From positions 709,458 to 773,457 of the forward strand of contig BJOX01000239.1 in assembly GCA_009731375.1 (NCBI GenBank): 64,000 bases of DNA. Direction: 5' to 3'. Below the pieces are notes generated by a model, which did no database searches, was not told where the DNA came from, and worked only from the letters and a program-made list of their open reading frames with translations. The stretch comes from Paulinella micropora (lineage: Eukaryota; Cercozoa; Imbricatea; Euglyphida). Position numbers and translations under genes: made by a program. The number at the start of each line of letters is the position of its first letter. The stretch's first letter is position 1. This document shows positions 1 through 10,622 of the stretch, one piece after another.

Positions 1-70
<70 letters not shown>

Positions 71-134
71 GAATGGTAGGTAGGACGTAGGTAGGTAGAG
101 AGAGGTAAATAGAGATAAAGAGACAGAAAGATAT

Positions 135-165
<31 letters not shown>

Positions 166-228
166 CATAGATAGATACATAGATAGATAGAGAGATAGAT
201 AGAGAGATAGAGAGATAGATGGCTAGAC

Positions 229-280
<52 letters not shown>

Positions 281-306
281 AGAAACAGAGAAGAGAAAGA
301 GAAGAG

Positions 307-404
<98 letters not shown>
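1..404. repeat. GA / GATA / GGTA microsatellite block
   Basis: Purine-rich simple sequence. (GA)n runs at 1-66 and about 238-404 flank a (GATA)n tract near 130-220. A short semi-unique string at 66-130 (GGTAGAATGGTAGGTAGG and following) recurs at about 2187-2250. No coding potential; apparent open frames are Arg-Glu repeats created by the dinucleotide. Confidence 0.95.
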
Positions 405-743
405 NNNNNNNNNNNNNNNNNNNNNNNNNNNNNNNNNNNNNNNNNNNNNNNNNNNNNNNNNNNNNNNNNNNNNNNNNNNNNNNNNNNNNNNNNNNNNNNN
501 NNNNNNNNNNNNNNNNNNNNNNNNNNNNNNNNNNNNNNNNNNNNNNNNNNNNNNNNNNNNNNNNNNNNNNNNNNNNNNNNNNNNNNNNNNNNNNNNNNNN
601 NNNNNNNNNNNNNNNNNNNNNNNNNNNNNNNNNNNNNNNNNNNNNNNNNNNNNNNNNNNNNNNNNNNNNNNNNNNNNNNNNNNNNNNNNNNNNNNNNNNN
701 NNNNNNNNNNNNNNNNNNNNNNNNNNNNNNNNNNNNNNNNNNN
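405..743. other. Assembly gap (N run)
   Basis: 339 unresolved bases inside the GA/GATA array, so repeat length here is unknown. Confidence 0.99.
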
Positions 744-767
744 TAGGTAGGTAGGTAGGTAGGTAGG

Positions 768-846
<79 letters not shown>

Positions 847-888
847 GTACGTAGGTAGGTAGGTAGGTAGAGAGAGAGAGAGATAAAG

Positions 889-949
<61 letters not shown>

Positions 950-971
950 TGTAGATAGATAGATAGATATG

Positions 972-1023
<52 letters not shown>
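744..1023. repeat. GGTA/GATA microsatellite
   Basis: TAGG tetramers grade into a long (GATA)n tract, interrupted by GGTA and GA runs near 845-885 and by two ATGT variants near 948 and 968. Confidence 0.95.
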
Positions 1024-1235
1024 AAGTTGGCAATTTTTCTTTCAGTTTCTCGCGGAAATTTTCGGCTTGCGTTGGAAATTTGAATTTTCGAAATTTGAAA
1101 TTTACGGCTGTTACGTGCGCCCGCAAAAATGAGGTAAATTTTAGCTAAATATTACCGTCAAAATGAGAAAATCGAATTTTTGGCCACAAAATCGAAAAAG
1201 TGATGGGAAATCTAACAACTGAAACACCATCGAAA
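1024..1235. other. Unique AT-rich island between microsatellites
   Basis: About 210 bases of non-repetitive sequence with several AAATT-rich stretches and no open frame of note. It is one of the few anchors in the first 4 kb. Confidence 0.7.
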
Positions 1236-1764
<529 letters not shown>

Positions 1765-1774
1765 NNNNNNNNNN

Positions 1775-1902
<128 letters not shown>

Positions 1903-2140
1903 NNNNNNNNNNNNNNNNNNNNNNNNNNNNNNNNNNNNNNNNNNNNNNNNNNNNNNNNNNNNNNNNNNNNNNNNNNNNNNNNNNNNNNNNNNNNNNNNNN
2001 NNNNNNNNNNNNNNNNNNNNNNNNNNNNNNNNNNNNNNNNNNNNNNNNNNNNNNNNNNNNNNNNNNNNNNNNNNNNNNNNNNNNNNNNNNNNNNNNNNNN
2101 NNNNNNNNNNNNNNNNNNNNNNNNNNNNNNNNNNNNNNNN

Positions 2141-2192
<52 letters not shown>

Positions 2193-2247
2193 GAATGGTA
2201 GGTAGGTACGTAGGTAGGTAGAGAGAGGTAAAGAGAGATAAAGAGAC

Positions 2248-2286
<39 letters not shown>

Positions 2287-2287
2287 C

Positions 2288-2336
<49 letters not shown>

Positions 2337-2480
2337 CACAGATAGATACACAGATAGATAGAGAGATAGATGGCTAGACAGAAAGAAAGAGAGTGAGAGA
2401 GAGAGAAGGAGAAACAGAGAAGAGAAAGAGAAGAGAAGAGAAGAGAGAGAGAGAGCGCTAGAAAGAAAGAGAGAGAGAGG
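2141..2480. repeat. Second copy of the compound GA/GGTA/GATA unit
   Basis: Repeats the order and non-repetitive linkers seen at 60-310: a GGTAGAATGG linker, a GATAAAGAGACAGAAAG linker, GATA tract, GATGGCTAGACAGAAAG linker, then GAAGGAGAAACAGAG. This is a higher-order unit rather than independent microsatellites. A 596-base N gap follows at 2481-3076. Confidence 0.8.
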
Positions 2481-3076
2481 NNNNNNNNNNNNNNNNNNNN
2501 NNNNNNNNNNNNNNNNNNNNNNNNNNNNNNNNNNNNNNNNNNNNNNNNNNNNNNNNNNNNNNNNNNNNNNNNNNNNNNNNNNNNNNNNNNNNNNNNNNNN
2601 NNNNNNNNNNNNNNNNNNNNNNNNNNNNNNNNNNNNNNNNNNNNNNNNNNNNNNNNNNNNNNNNNNNNNNNNNNNNNNNNNNNNNNNNNNNNNNNNNNNN
2701 NNNNNNNNNNNNNNNNNNNNNNNNNNNNNNNNNNNNNNNNNNNNNNNNNNNNNNNNNNNNNNNNNNNNNNNNNNNNNNNNNNNNNNNNNNNNNNNNNNNN
2801 NNNNNNNNNNNNNNNNNNNNNNNNNNNNNNNNNNNNNNNNNNNNNNNNNNNNNNNNNNNNNNNNNNNNNNNNNNNNNNNNNNNNNNNNNNNNNNNNNNNN
2901 NNNNNNNNNNNNNNNNNNNNNNNNNNNNNNNNNNNNNNNNNNNNNNNNNNNNNNNNNNNNNNNNNNNNNNNNNNNNNNNNNNNNNNNNNNNNNNNNNNNN
3001 NNNNNNNNNNNNNNNNNNNNNNNNNNNNNNNNNNNNNNNNNNNNNNNNNNNNNNNNNNNNNNNNNNNNNNNNNNNN

Positions 3077-3124
3077 GATAGATAGATAGATAGATAGATA
3101 GGTAGATAGATAGATAGATGGATG

Positions 3125-3191
<67 letters not shown>

Positions 3192-3291
3192 TAATTGATA
3201 GAAAGAAAGAAGATAGAAAGGCATTTCAGTGTTTTGTTGGCCTCTATCTGCCTTTCTAAATCTACATAGTATACACCAGATAGATAGATAA

Positions 3292-3323
<32 letters not shown>

Positions 3324-3401
3324 TAGATAGATAGATAGACAGATAGACAGATAAATAGACAGATAGACAGATAGATAGATAGATAGATAGATGGATGGAT
3401 G

Positions 3402-3491
<90 letters not shown>

Positions 3492-3502
3492 AAGAGAGAG
3501 AG

Positions 3503-3560
<58 letters not shown>

Positions 3561-3590
3561 GTAGATAGATAGGTAGATAGATAGGTAGAG
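3077..3590. repeat. GATA/GACA array with a short unique island
   Basis: (GATA)n with GGTA, GGAT and GACA variants. About 3190-3288 is a unique island. No gene is supported. Confidence 0.92.
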
Positions 3591-3608
3591 AGAGAGAGAG
3601 AGATTGAG

Positions 3609-3647
<39 letters not shown>

Positions 3648-3648
3648 A

Positions 3649-3709
<61 letters not shown>

Positions 3710-3711
3710 AA

Positions 3712-3787
<76 letters not shown>

Positions 3788-3797
3788 NNNNNNNNNN

Positions 3798-3871
<74 letters not shown>
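3591..3871. repeat. (GA)n with long poly-G core
   Basis: GA dinucleotides on both sides of an almost pure G stretch at about 3700-3745 (one run exceeds 25 G). It is homopurine on this strand, so triplex (H-DNA) and G-quadruplex formation are plausible. A 10-N join lies at 3788-3797. Confidence 0.93.
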
Positions 3872-3873
<2 letters not shown>

Positions 3874-3948
3874 AAGCGAGGAAGCAAGCAAGCAAGCAAG
3901 CAAGAAAGCAAGCAAGAGTACTAGCAAGCAAGCAAGCAAGCAAGCAAC

Positions 3949-3982
<34 letters not shown>

Positions 3983-4208
3983 AACAAGAGTTATAGCAAG
4001 CAAGCAAGCAAGAGTACTAGCAAGCAAGCAAACAAGCAAGCAAGCAACTTGCCAAGCAAGCAAGAGCAAGCAAAAGCAAGCAAGCACAAGCAAGCTTAAG
4101 CAAGCAAGCAAGCAAGCAAGTCTAGCAAGCAGAGTACTAGCAAGCAAGCAAGCAAGCAGAGTACTAGCAAGCAAGCAAGCAAAAACAAGCAGGCAAGCAA
4201 AGCACAAG
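3872..4208. repeat. (CAAG)n array with AGAGTACTAG spacers
   Basis: Tetranucleotide CAAG repeats punctuated by AGAGTACTAG or AGAGTTATAG at least four times, giving a higher-order structure. The open frames on the minus strand (Leu/Cys/Ala-rich) are repeat artefacts. Confidence 0.92.
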
Positions 4209-4638
4209 AAAAGCTCATATACATGATTTTTTCGGTCAGAGGTGCGAAACTTCCTAATCGTACACTCTGTTCACATAAACACTATTTTGCTACCCTCTTC
4301 CTATGCTTGCATTCCCCTCCAGGTTCGTCCTTATTAGGGAACAACCTGGTTTGGGGTTTCTATTTGCTACTCTACCACTACCACTGCCTAGTTTTGCTGC
4401 GCAAGCTTGCAAAAACTTCATTTCACAGCATACCATACATTCCATGAGCTCTCTTGCCTCTCTCCTATGTCTTTGTGCTGAAACACATAAGACCTAGATT
4501 GTACATGAGATTGTGCATGGAATATGCGTGATTGTGCATGAGATGAGAAGCGTTAGATATAAAATTGTGTGAGATGTGTATGGGTGTAAATTATTTGGGT
4601 GGGTGGGTGGGTGGGATTTTTGTAATGCCTTAAAAACG
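4209..4638. other. Host flank left of element 1, made of dispersed repeats
   Basis: No gene is supported. The stretch holds a 64-bp sequence (4261-4324) identical to 52779-52842, a stretch of about 65 bp (4393-4460) that reappears in the same orientation at 24291-24358, and a (GGGT)5 run near 4598-4615 that could form a G-quadruplex. Confidence 0.75.
4261..4324 (+). repeat. 64-bp dispersed repeat, copy 1
   Basis: Begins TACACTCTGTTCACATAAAC and ends CCCCTCCAGGT. It is base-for-base identical to 52779-52842, which lies just downstream of a DIRS-like tyrosine recombinase, so it is probably a retroelement terminal fragment. Confidence 0.75.
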
Positions 4639-4644
4639 AAACTA
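4639..4644. repeat. Target site duplication AAACTA, left of element 1
   Basis: AAACTA directly precedes the 5'-AGTAGT terminus and is repeated at 24091-24096. Six bases is the usual Polinton/Maverick duplication length. Confidence 0.93.
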
Positions 4645-4940
4645 AGTAGTATAATATCCTTTTTTTAATACCATTTTTTCGTGCCCTCAAAATGGCTATT
4701 TAAAAAAGGATTGGCTCTCCTATTGCTAGTTTGAACTTTCAATACGAAGCAACAAAACAGCAAAATAAAAAAACGAAAATTTTGATGAATACGAAAAAGA
4801 AAAATAAAGAAATCTCTCTTGCTCTTAATCTCGCTTTTAAATAAAAATAAAAATCAAGCAAAATTTTTTTCCGCTTTACTTTTACTTTTAAATAAAAGCA
4901 AGAAAAAGTTAAAATTTTTTAAGGTTAAAAAAAACACACC
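4645..4940 (+). repeat. Left terminal inverted repeat of element 1
   Basis: The outer 296 bp match the reverse complement of about 23795-24090 almost perfectly, including the AGTAGTATAATATCC terminus. It is rich in A/T homopolymers. The repeat is cut by a 10-N join at 4941-4950 and resumes at 5128-5258, which is the diverged inner part matching about 23540-23660 inverted. Confidence 0.93.
4656..4711. repeat. Terminal foldback hairpin, left end of element 1
   Basis: Arms ATCCTTTTTTTAA..CCATTTT and AAAATGG..TTTAAAAAAGGAT enclose an 11-base loop, starting 11 bp from the element end. The mirror copy is at 24024-24079. Element 2 has an unrelated sequence with the same shape and offset. Confidence 0.8.
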
Positions 4941-4950
4941 NNNNNNNNNN

Positions 4951-5117
4951 TGCTATGACAATCTATCCAAACGAGCATCCAAGCATAGCACTTGTTGCCT
5001 TTCTTATCTTTTATCTTACTCATATCCGCTAAGTCTAAGAAAACTTGGTCTAATGGTTTATCAACCCATATCGTGTTCCATATTTTCGGGTTTTTCTTTT
5101 GGTGGTGTATTTCAAGT
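4951..5117 (-). pseudogene. Displaced integrase fragment (N-terminal catalytic part)
   Basis: A 167-bp contig piece between two 10-N joins encodes, on the minus strand, the start of the integrase catalytic core (LEIHHQ.. to ..WIDCHS, including VFLDLADMSK with the first catalytic Asp). It lies at the wrong end of the integrase gene. Its left edge joins without any missing base to the integrase reading frame that ends at 6701: AGC-A plus GA-TTT gives Ser-Arg-Phe, as in the element 2 homologue (THSRFLII). It therefore most likely belongs in the gap at 6702 and was misplaced during scaffolding inside the repeat. Confidence 0.85.
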
Positions 5118-5246
5118 NNNNNNNNNNGCGTAGCGGCAAAAAAGTGAAATTCTGCCTCTGCGGCTCTGTGGATGGAAGTCGTCCAAAATGCCGCATGGTG
5201 GTATTCCCGAAAATAAAATTTTCTAGAATTTAAGCCACCAGCCACC

Positions 5247-5258
5247 TATAAATCTAAT
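5247..5258. repeat. 12-bp direct repeat left of the GIY-YIG cassette
   Basis: TATAAATCTAAT, identical to 5972-5983. The sequence is the complement of the integrase 3' end (Leu-Asp-Leu-stop), so it marks where the integrase originally met the inverted repeat. Confidence 0.8.
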
Positions 5259-5302
5259 GATTTTCATTTAAGGATAAAGACAGAATAATACATAAAAAGA
5301 CA

Positions 5303-5977
5303 ATGCCAGACTACAAGCAAGGAAAGATTTATGCTATCCTCTCACACCAGACCGACCAAATATATATAGGTTCTACTATAAACCCACTTCATAAAAGATT
5401 ATATGCTCATAGGAGGGATTTCAAGAGGTGGAAAAATGGAAAGACTTATTATATAACTTCTTTTGATATTCTAAAACACGACGATAACTACATTGAATTA
5501 ATAGAAGAATACAAATGTAATAACAAAATGGAACTAAATATGAGAGAAGGAGAAATAATTAGAGAAAATGAAAATTGTGTTAATAAATATATCGCAGGAC
5601 GAACTATTAAAGAATGGGAAGAAGATAATAAAGAAAGACTTAAACAAAAAAATCAAGAATATTACAACGAAAACAAAGATAAATATAAGATAATAGAAGA
5701 AAAAGTTAAAGAGAGGTGTAAGCAATACAGAGAAGAAAACACAGACACAAATAAAAAGAAATATGTATCGGAAAGAAGAAAAGAATACTTAAAAAAATAC
5801 AACAAAGAATATTTAAAACATATAGAGAGACCAACATGGAAAAATTGAAAGAAGATAAAAACAAAAAAATCAATTGTGTATGTGGAGGAGTGTATAATAC
5901 ATCTCATAGAATTAGACATATAACCACTGCTAAACATTTTGATAACCTGATTGGATTAAATGTATTTAATTTATAAA
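5303..5977 (+). CDS. GIY-YIG endonuclease with frameshifted Zn-binding tail
   Basis: The first 181 residues end at 5848. The GIY-YIG core is at the N-terminus: KIYAIL then QIYIGST about 10 residues on, followed by the conserved Arg region (KRLYAHRR) and an acidic helix (MREGEIIRE) that could give the catalytic Glu. A highly charged Lys/Glu/Tyr helix follows. After a 1-base shift in an A-run near 5838, the other frame continues to 5977 with CVCGG..H..H, a C2H2-like tail resembling the 149-residue protein at 22961-23410. Such nucleases cut DNA and often mobilise themselves. The gene sits between the inverted repeat and the integrase, flanked by 12-bp direct repeats, and has no counterpart in element 2, so it looks like an inserted cassette. 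Confidence 0.85.
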
Positions 5978-6701
5978 TCTAATATTTGTTTCTTCTTTCT
6001 TATTCTATCTGAAGTTCTTACATTACCTTCATCAATATCTTCACGTTTTAATAATCTATTAGTATTTCGTTCCTTAATTATTTTTTTCTCCTTATCTTTT
6101 ATTTGTTCTTCATCATCTACTGATTTAGTAAATTCAGTTTTTAGAAGTTCTCGCGGTGATACTAATTCATTATCAGATAGCACCCCTTTGAAACCACGTC
6201 TCCCTTTCACTTTGTATATAGTTTTTGACCAAACTCTACCGCCTTTTGAAAAAACATTCCTTTTATTTTCTTTTCTTACATTATCGCCAACATTGAATTC
6301 ATTAATTAAATTATCATGTGTTATTGTCTGTTTATTTTTGTCTCTTCTAGCAAAGACATCTACTGGTTTGGCTTGTATCCCTCTATGGACTTTATGATTG
6401 TAAGCATTAACAAAGTCTTGAATATAACTTACCCAGTCAAAATTTCTATTAGTTTCAAATAAAACGTCTAACCACCTTCTAATACTTCTTATCACTCTAT
6501 CAACAACCGCAAGTGCTCTATGGTCGCCAACTTCAACGACATCGTGTTTAATTCCATTTTCAATAAAATAATCACGAGTAGCACCTTTATATTCTCCTCC
6601 GCTGTCAGTTGTAATTGACTTTGGTTTATAAGGTATAGATTTCAAAGCATAATATACTTCTTTCGCTGTTTTATTTTTTAGCGGAATGATTATTAAAAAT
6701 C
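5971..6701 (-). CDS. Retroviral-type (rve) integrase, C-terminal two thirds
   Basis: Integrates the virus DNA and generates the 6-bp duplication. The frame opens at the 10-N gap (6702-6711) and runs to a stop at 5971-5973. Seen: ITTDSGGEYKG with the second catalytic Asp, then 35 residues later VVDRVIRSIRRWLD, where the usual Glu is Asp; the element 2 enzyme has the same change. The C-terminal part (VGDNVRKE..KGGRVWSKTIYKV) matches the SH3-like tail of Polinton integrases and ends in a Lys/Arg-rich segment. The missing N-terminal part is the displaced piece at 4951-5117; together they cover most of the length of the 327-residue homologue in element 2. Confidence 0.9.
5972..5983. repeat. 12-bp direct repeat right of the GIY-YIG cassette
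   Basis: TATAAATCTAAT, identical to 5247-5258. It overlaps the integrase stop codon. Confidence 0.8.
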
Positions 6702-6711
6702 NNNNNNNNNN

Positions 6712-9700
6712 TCAATTAGCAACAAAGAGCACAACAAACTTAGCAGAGGGAACCAATCTATACTACACCACAGCAAGGGCTAATATAGATTTTGACACAA
6801 GGATAGCAACTAAATCAATAGATGCTTTAAGTGATGTAATCATAACAGGCACCCCCGCAGATAATCAACTGCTTATTTACAGCACGGGGCAATGGAGAAA
6901 TGTTGCTTCACCTTTTCTAAGATTGGATGGTCTCGCTATGATGTTTGGAGATTTAAATATGGGGGGTTTTAATGTAGCAAATGTCGGTAATGTTGATGGT
7001 GTTCATGTTTCGGCTCTTGACACCGCAGTCGTTAAACTAACGGGAGACTAAACCATAACAGGAAACAAAATATTTACTACTTATTTGGCCATAAAAGACT
7101 CAAATCCATTAAACACTGGCAAATTATTCTTTAATTACAACAATAATATGGGTTCTATTTATTCGTCGGATGCGGGTGGAGCCACGGGCTATCCACTAAC
7201 TATTGTAGGCTCGTCCATACTTTTTGCTCCAACAACAGGGGGCGGAATGACATTGACAAATAATGTTTTAAATTTTAACAGCACGACAGCAATCAGCGGA
7301 CTGCCCGCACCATTCTATGACGGCGATGCTTCAACAAAAGCATATACCGATACGAAACTGGCAAAGGACGGCACAACGGCTATGACGGGCAGTTTAAATA
7401 TGGGAGGATTTAACATAACAAATGTAAATTTGGTTGATGGTATTGATGTATCCACCCTTGATACTTCTGTAGTCAAACTAACAGGAGACCAAACTATAGC
7501 AGGAACCAAAACATTCAGCAACATAATAAATGCTAGTGCGGGGATTGATATGAAAAGCCAAAGTATAACAAATGTTAATCTTGTTGATGGTGTTGATATT
7601 TCTACTCTTGATACTTCGGTCGTAAAACTGACAGGAGACCAAACCATAGCAGGGAATAAAAAATTTACTTCAACAATAGAAGTGCGGGGTGCTACTGCTC
7701 CAACCGCTTTTGATGGTATCGGTATTGCCTTTGATACAGCGACAAATATAGGAGAGATTGTTGCACAAAAAATAGCAACCGCGGCCTATTATCCGATACA
7801 AATAACGGGTTCGTATGTTGAGTTATATGCGGGGATAATGTAATCGCGACAGCAACGGGCACGACACTATCTTTAAACAATAGAAAAATTACAAATTTAG
7901 CCACACCAACAGCGACAACGGACGGAGCAAATAAAAGTTATGTAGATACATTAGACGGGCAAAATGTGAAACTAACAGGAAACCAAACCATAGCAGGAAT
8001 TAAGACATATAGCAGTGGTCTTGAAATAACAGGAAATTCAACGAATGCGACAACAAAAGGAACATTCGTGGTTTTTAACTCCACAGCCAATATCGGGTCA
8101 ATTGCTAGTTTGGATATGAAAACAGCAACATATTACAACTTTGAAATTTCTGCGAAAAAAATAAGTTTTATTATTGACGGGACGATAGTCGGTTGGGTAA
8201 ATGCTTCGGGGTTAGATTGTAATAGTAGCAAAATAGCCAACCTTGGAACTCCGACATTATCAACGGACGGAGCAACAAAAGGATATGCGGACACATTGGA
8301 CGGGCAAAATGTAAAACTAACAGGCGACCAAACCATAACAGGAATTAAGATATTTAATGGAAGTAGAAATGATGTAAGGGCACTGAATTTGTTAAGCCAA
8401 GCCGATTTCAATAATGTGGATATCATTAATGGTGGAAATATAACATATAATGGGGCGAGGATATTAAACCAAAACGGAGGAGATATATTCTTTTCACAGA
8501 CAACGGGTGATTATCAGTATTTCTTATTTACTCTAAATACTGCTTCAAGTGGAACCGCGAACCAACGAGGTTATGTATTTACGAATGTAGCATCTGATGT
8601 AAAAGGGGCGGGACTTTATATTTCAAAACTTTTGGATAATAAAAGTGCTTCGTCTGACATTGTCCGTTTTAACAATGCTGGCGGTATGCGGTTTTATGGT
8701 GCCTTAGACATGAACTCAAACAACATAACAAATGGCGGAACAATAACTGGAACAACAATTACTTCAACTGCGGGTATATCAACGACGACATTGGCAACGA
8801 GCGACAAAATAACGATCGCACAAGATAAACCATTGATATTGGGAAGAACAACAAGAGGATTGGCAGCATACACGGGTGGATTAGAATTATACGGGACATC
8901 TGGTGTAGCAGGGCCACATATACAAACATTTACAACGGCCGACCCAAATTATCCTTGTTTTCAATTAATTAACAATAGTCATAGCGACATATCATTAAAA
9001 TTTGATTGTTATTGGGACGGAGCAGTTAATGATAAGTCAAGTTCTGCTACCTCAAATTTTATGATAGCCAAAGGCACTAATCTCCTTTTTCAATATGCAT
9101 CAGGAGTAGCGGTAGGAAGTAATATAACATTTAACACCGCAATGACAATTGATAGCACATCAGGCTTATTAACAACGAAGGCAATAACAGCGAGTGGGGC
9201 GATAACGGCAAATGCGGGTATATCAACAACGACATTGGCAACGAGCGATAAAATAACAACAGCATCTGGTAAGCCGATAATCATAGGCAACACAACAAAA
9301 GGAACAGGAGCAACTGGTGGATTAGAGTTATATGGAACTGCGAGCGACCCAGCGGGGCCACATATACAGGCAATAACAACAGCGGATGCCTATCCAGTTT
9401 TTCAAATGTGGAATTATGCTTATAATGATATTAATTTAGGTTTTGATGCTTATGTGTCGGGAGGGGTATGGAAATCATCTTCTGCGACATCTAACTTTGT
9501 AATACAAAAAGGCACTAATCTTACTTTCTATTATAAATCAGGAGTAGCGGTGGGAAATAATGTATCGTTTAACGTAGCAATAGAAATTAATACGTCGGGA
9601 GAGTTAGTTTTACCAACGGCATCCAGCGGTAATTTATTAATACGAAAAAGACCAACTTATACTAACGACCCGCTACTACATTTTAAATCAGGAGGATATA

Positions 9701-10251
9701 CAAATTATGGAGTGCTTACATCTTCAACTGGTTTGCTCCATGCTTGGACTACTACAAATACCAACAGCGAGCCGTCTGGTAGTTATAATTATATTCCGCT
9801 AAATGGTGCTTGGACAAACTCCTCTGACAGGAGGCTAAAATCAGATATTAACACATTAGACTGCGGGGATTGTTGTGAGAAACTAATGAAGATAAATTGT
9901 TGTTCGTATTATTGGAAATCAGACGAAAAGAAAGAACAAAAGAACCACGGATTTATCGCGGACGAAGTTAAAAAAGTATTTCCAGAATTTGTATCTGAAA
10001 GTGGAATAAAAGCAGACGACGGAGAAGGATACCTTGAAGGTGTAACATACACTGACTTTATACCTGTATTGGTCAGCGGATTTCAACATGTAAATCTCCA
10101 ACTCGTTGGAGATAGGGATAATCTCGGACATGTAAGAGATAGGGTAGATAATTTAGAAAAACAAAATAATATTTTACTTAATATAATACAAGATTTAACA
10201 AATCAGATAGCAGAAATAAGAGTTGATATTTCTAAAAATAATGTCCAATAA
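6712..10251 (+). CDS. Phage-like fibre protein with S74 chaperone domain (two breaks)
   Basis: A long trimeric-fibre type protein of about 1180 residues; the start lies in the gap at 6702-6711. The shaft is built of repeated Gly/Asn/Thr-rich modules: NMGGFN..N then VDG..LDT.VVKLTGDQTIAG recurs around 6955, 7400 and 7560, and a longer TTLATSDKIT..KPIIIG module recurs at about 8770 and 9220. Near 9822 SSDRRLKSDI begins a Peptidase S74 (intramolecular chaperone) domain, with HGFIADEVKKVFPE, followed by a heptad-like C-terminal coiled coil. S74 domains trimerise the fibre and self-cleave before the Ser. Breaks: Gln CAA to TAA at 7049-7051 in the GDQTI motif, and a 1-base shift near 7835. It probably contacts the host surface. 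Confidence 0.88.
10093..10112. repeat. Near-palindrome inside the fibre coiled coil
   Basis: ATCTCCAACTCGTTGGAGAT is a 9-bp inverted repeat around a 2-base centre within coding sequence. Its relative, a perfect palindrome, lies in the right subterminal region at 23742-23761. Confidence 0.75.
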
Positions 10252-10594
10252 TACAACCAGATTACATATAACACCACCAATAATAGATATGTCAGAAGGC
10301 GAAATGACACCAGAAATAAAAAATCGTGTTTTAGACATTTCATTGAAGAATGAGGAAAAAAAAGTAGAGCACGAATTGGAAGATAACTGGAATTGTTGTT
10401 GTATAACAAACAGACCGACAGACAGCCGACTTATTAAATACTTATTTCAAATGGGTATCATTATCTCCATTATAACCCTTTGTATCGTAAGGCTATCTGA
10501 AAAGAACTTGCCGTGCGAGGTTGCTAATACTTATGTCGGAATTTTGAGATTGCTTATCGGTATTTGCCTTCCATCACCTTCTTCAAAGAAGTGA
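10241..10594 (+). CDS. Small membrane protein, one or two TM segments
   Basis: 117 residues from the ATG at 10241, which overlaps the fibre stop codon by 11 bases; the same 11-base overlap exists in element 2, supporting this start and translational linkage. The N-terminal half is polar and acidic with a WNCCC cluster. The C-terminal half has a hydrophobic segment (MGIIISIITLCIVRL) and a second one (TYVGILRLLIGICL), ending PSPSSKK. It is about 65 percent identical to the element 2 protein over the C-terminal half. The function is unknown; position after the fibre suggests a virion or membrane-associated accessory protein. Confidence 0.85.
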   Translation: MSNNTTRLHITPPIIDMSEGEMTPEIKNRVLDISLKNEEKKVEHELEDNWNCCCITNRPTDSRLIKYLFQMGIIISIITLCIVRLSEKNLPCEVANTYVGILRLLIGICLPSPSSKK

Positions 10595-10622
10595 TATTTA
10601 TCAACTTCACTCNNNNNNNNNN

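Noticed and set aside
4223-4497. Two overlapping small open frames in the host flank
   Set aside because: They lie in dispersed repeats found elsewhere without a conserved frame.
5534-5937. Phe-rich antisense frames over the GIY-YIG gene
   Set aside because: Complement of Lys/Glu-rich coding sequence; low complexity shadows.
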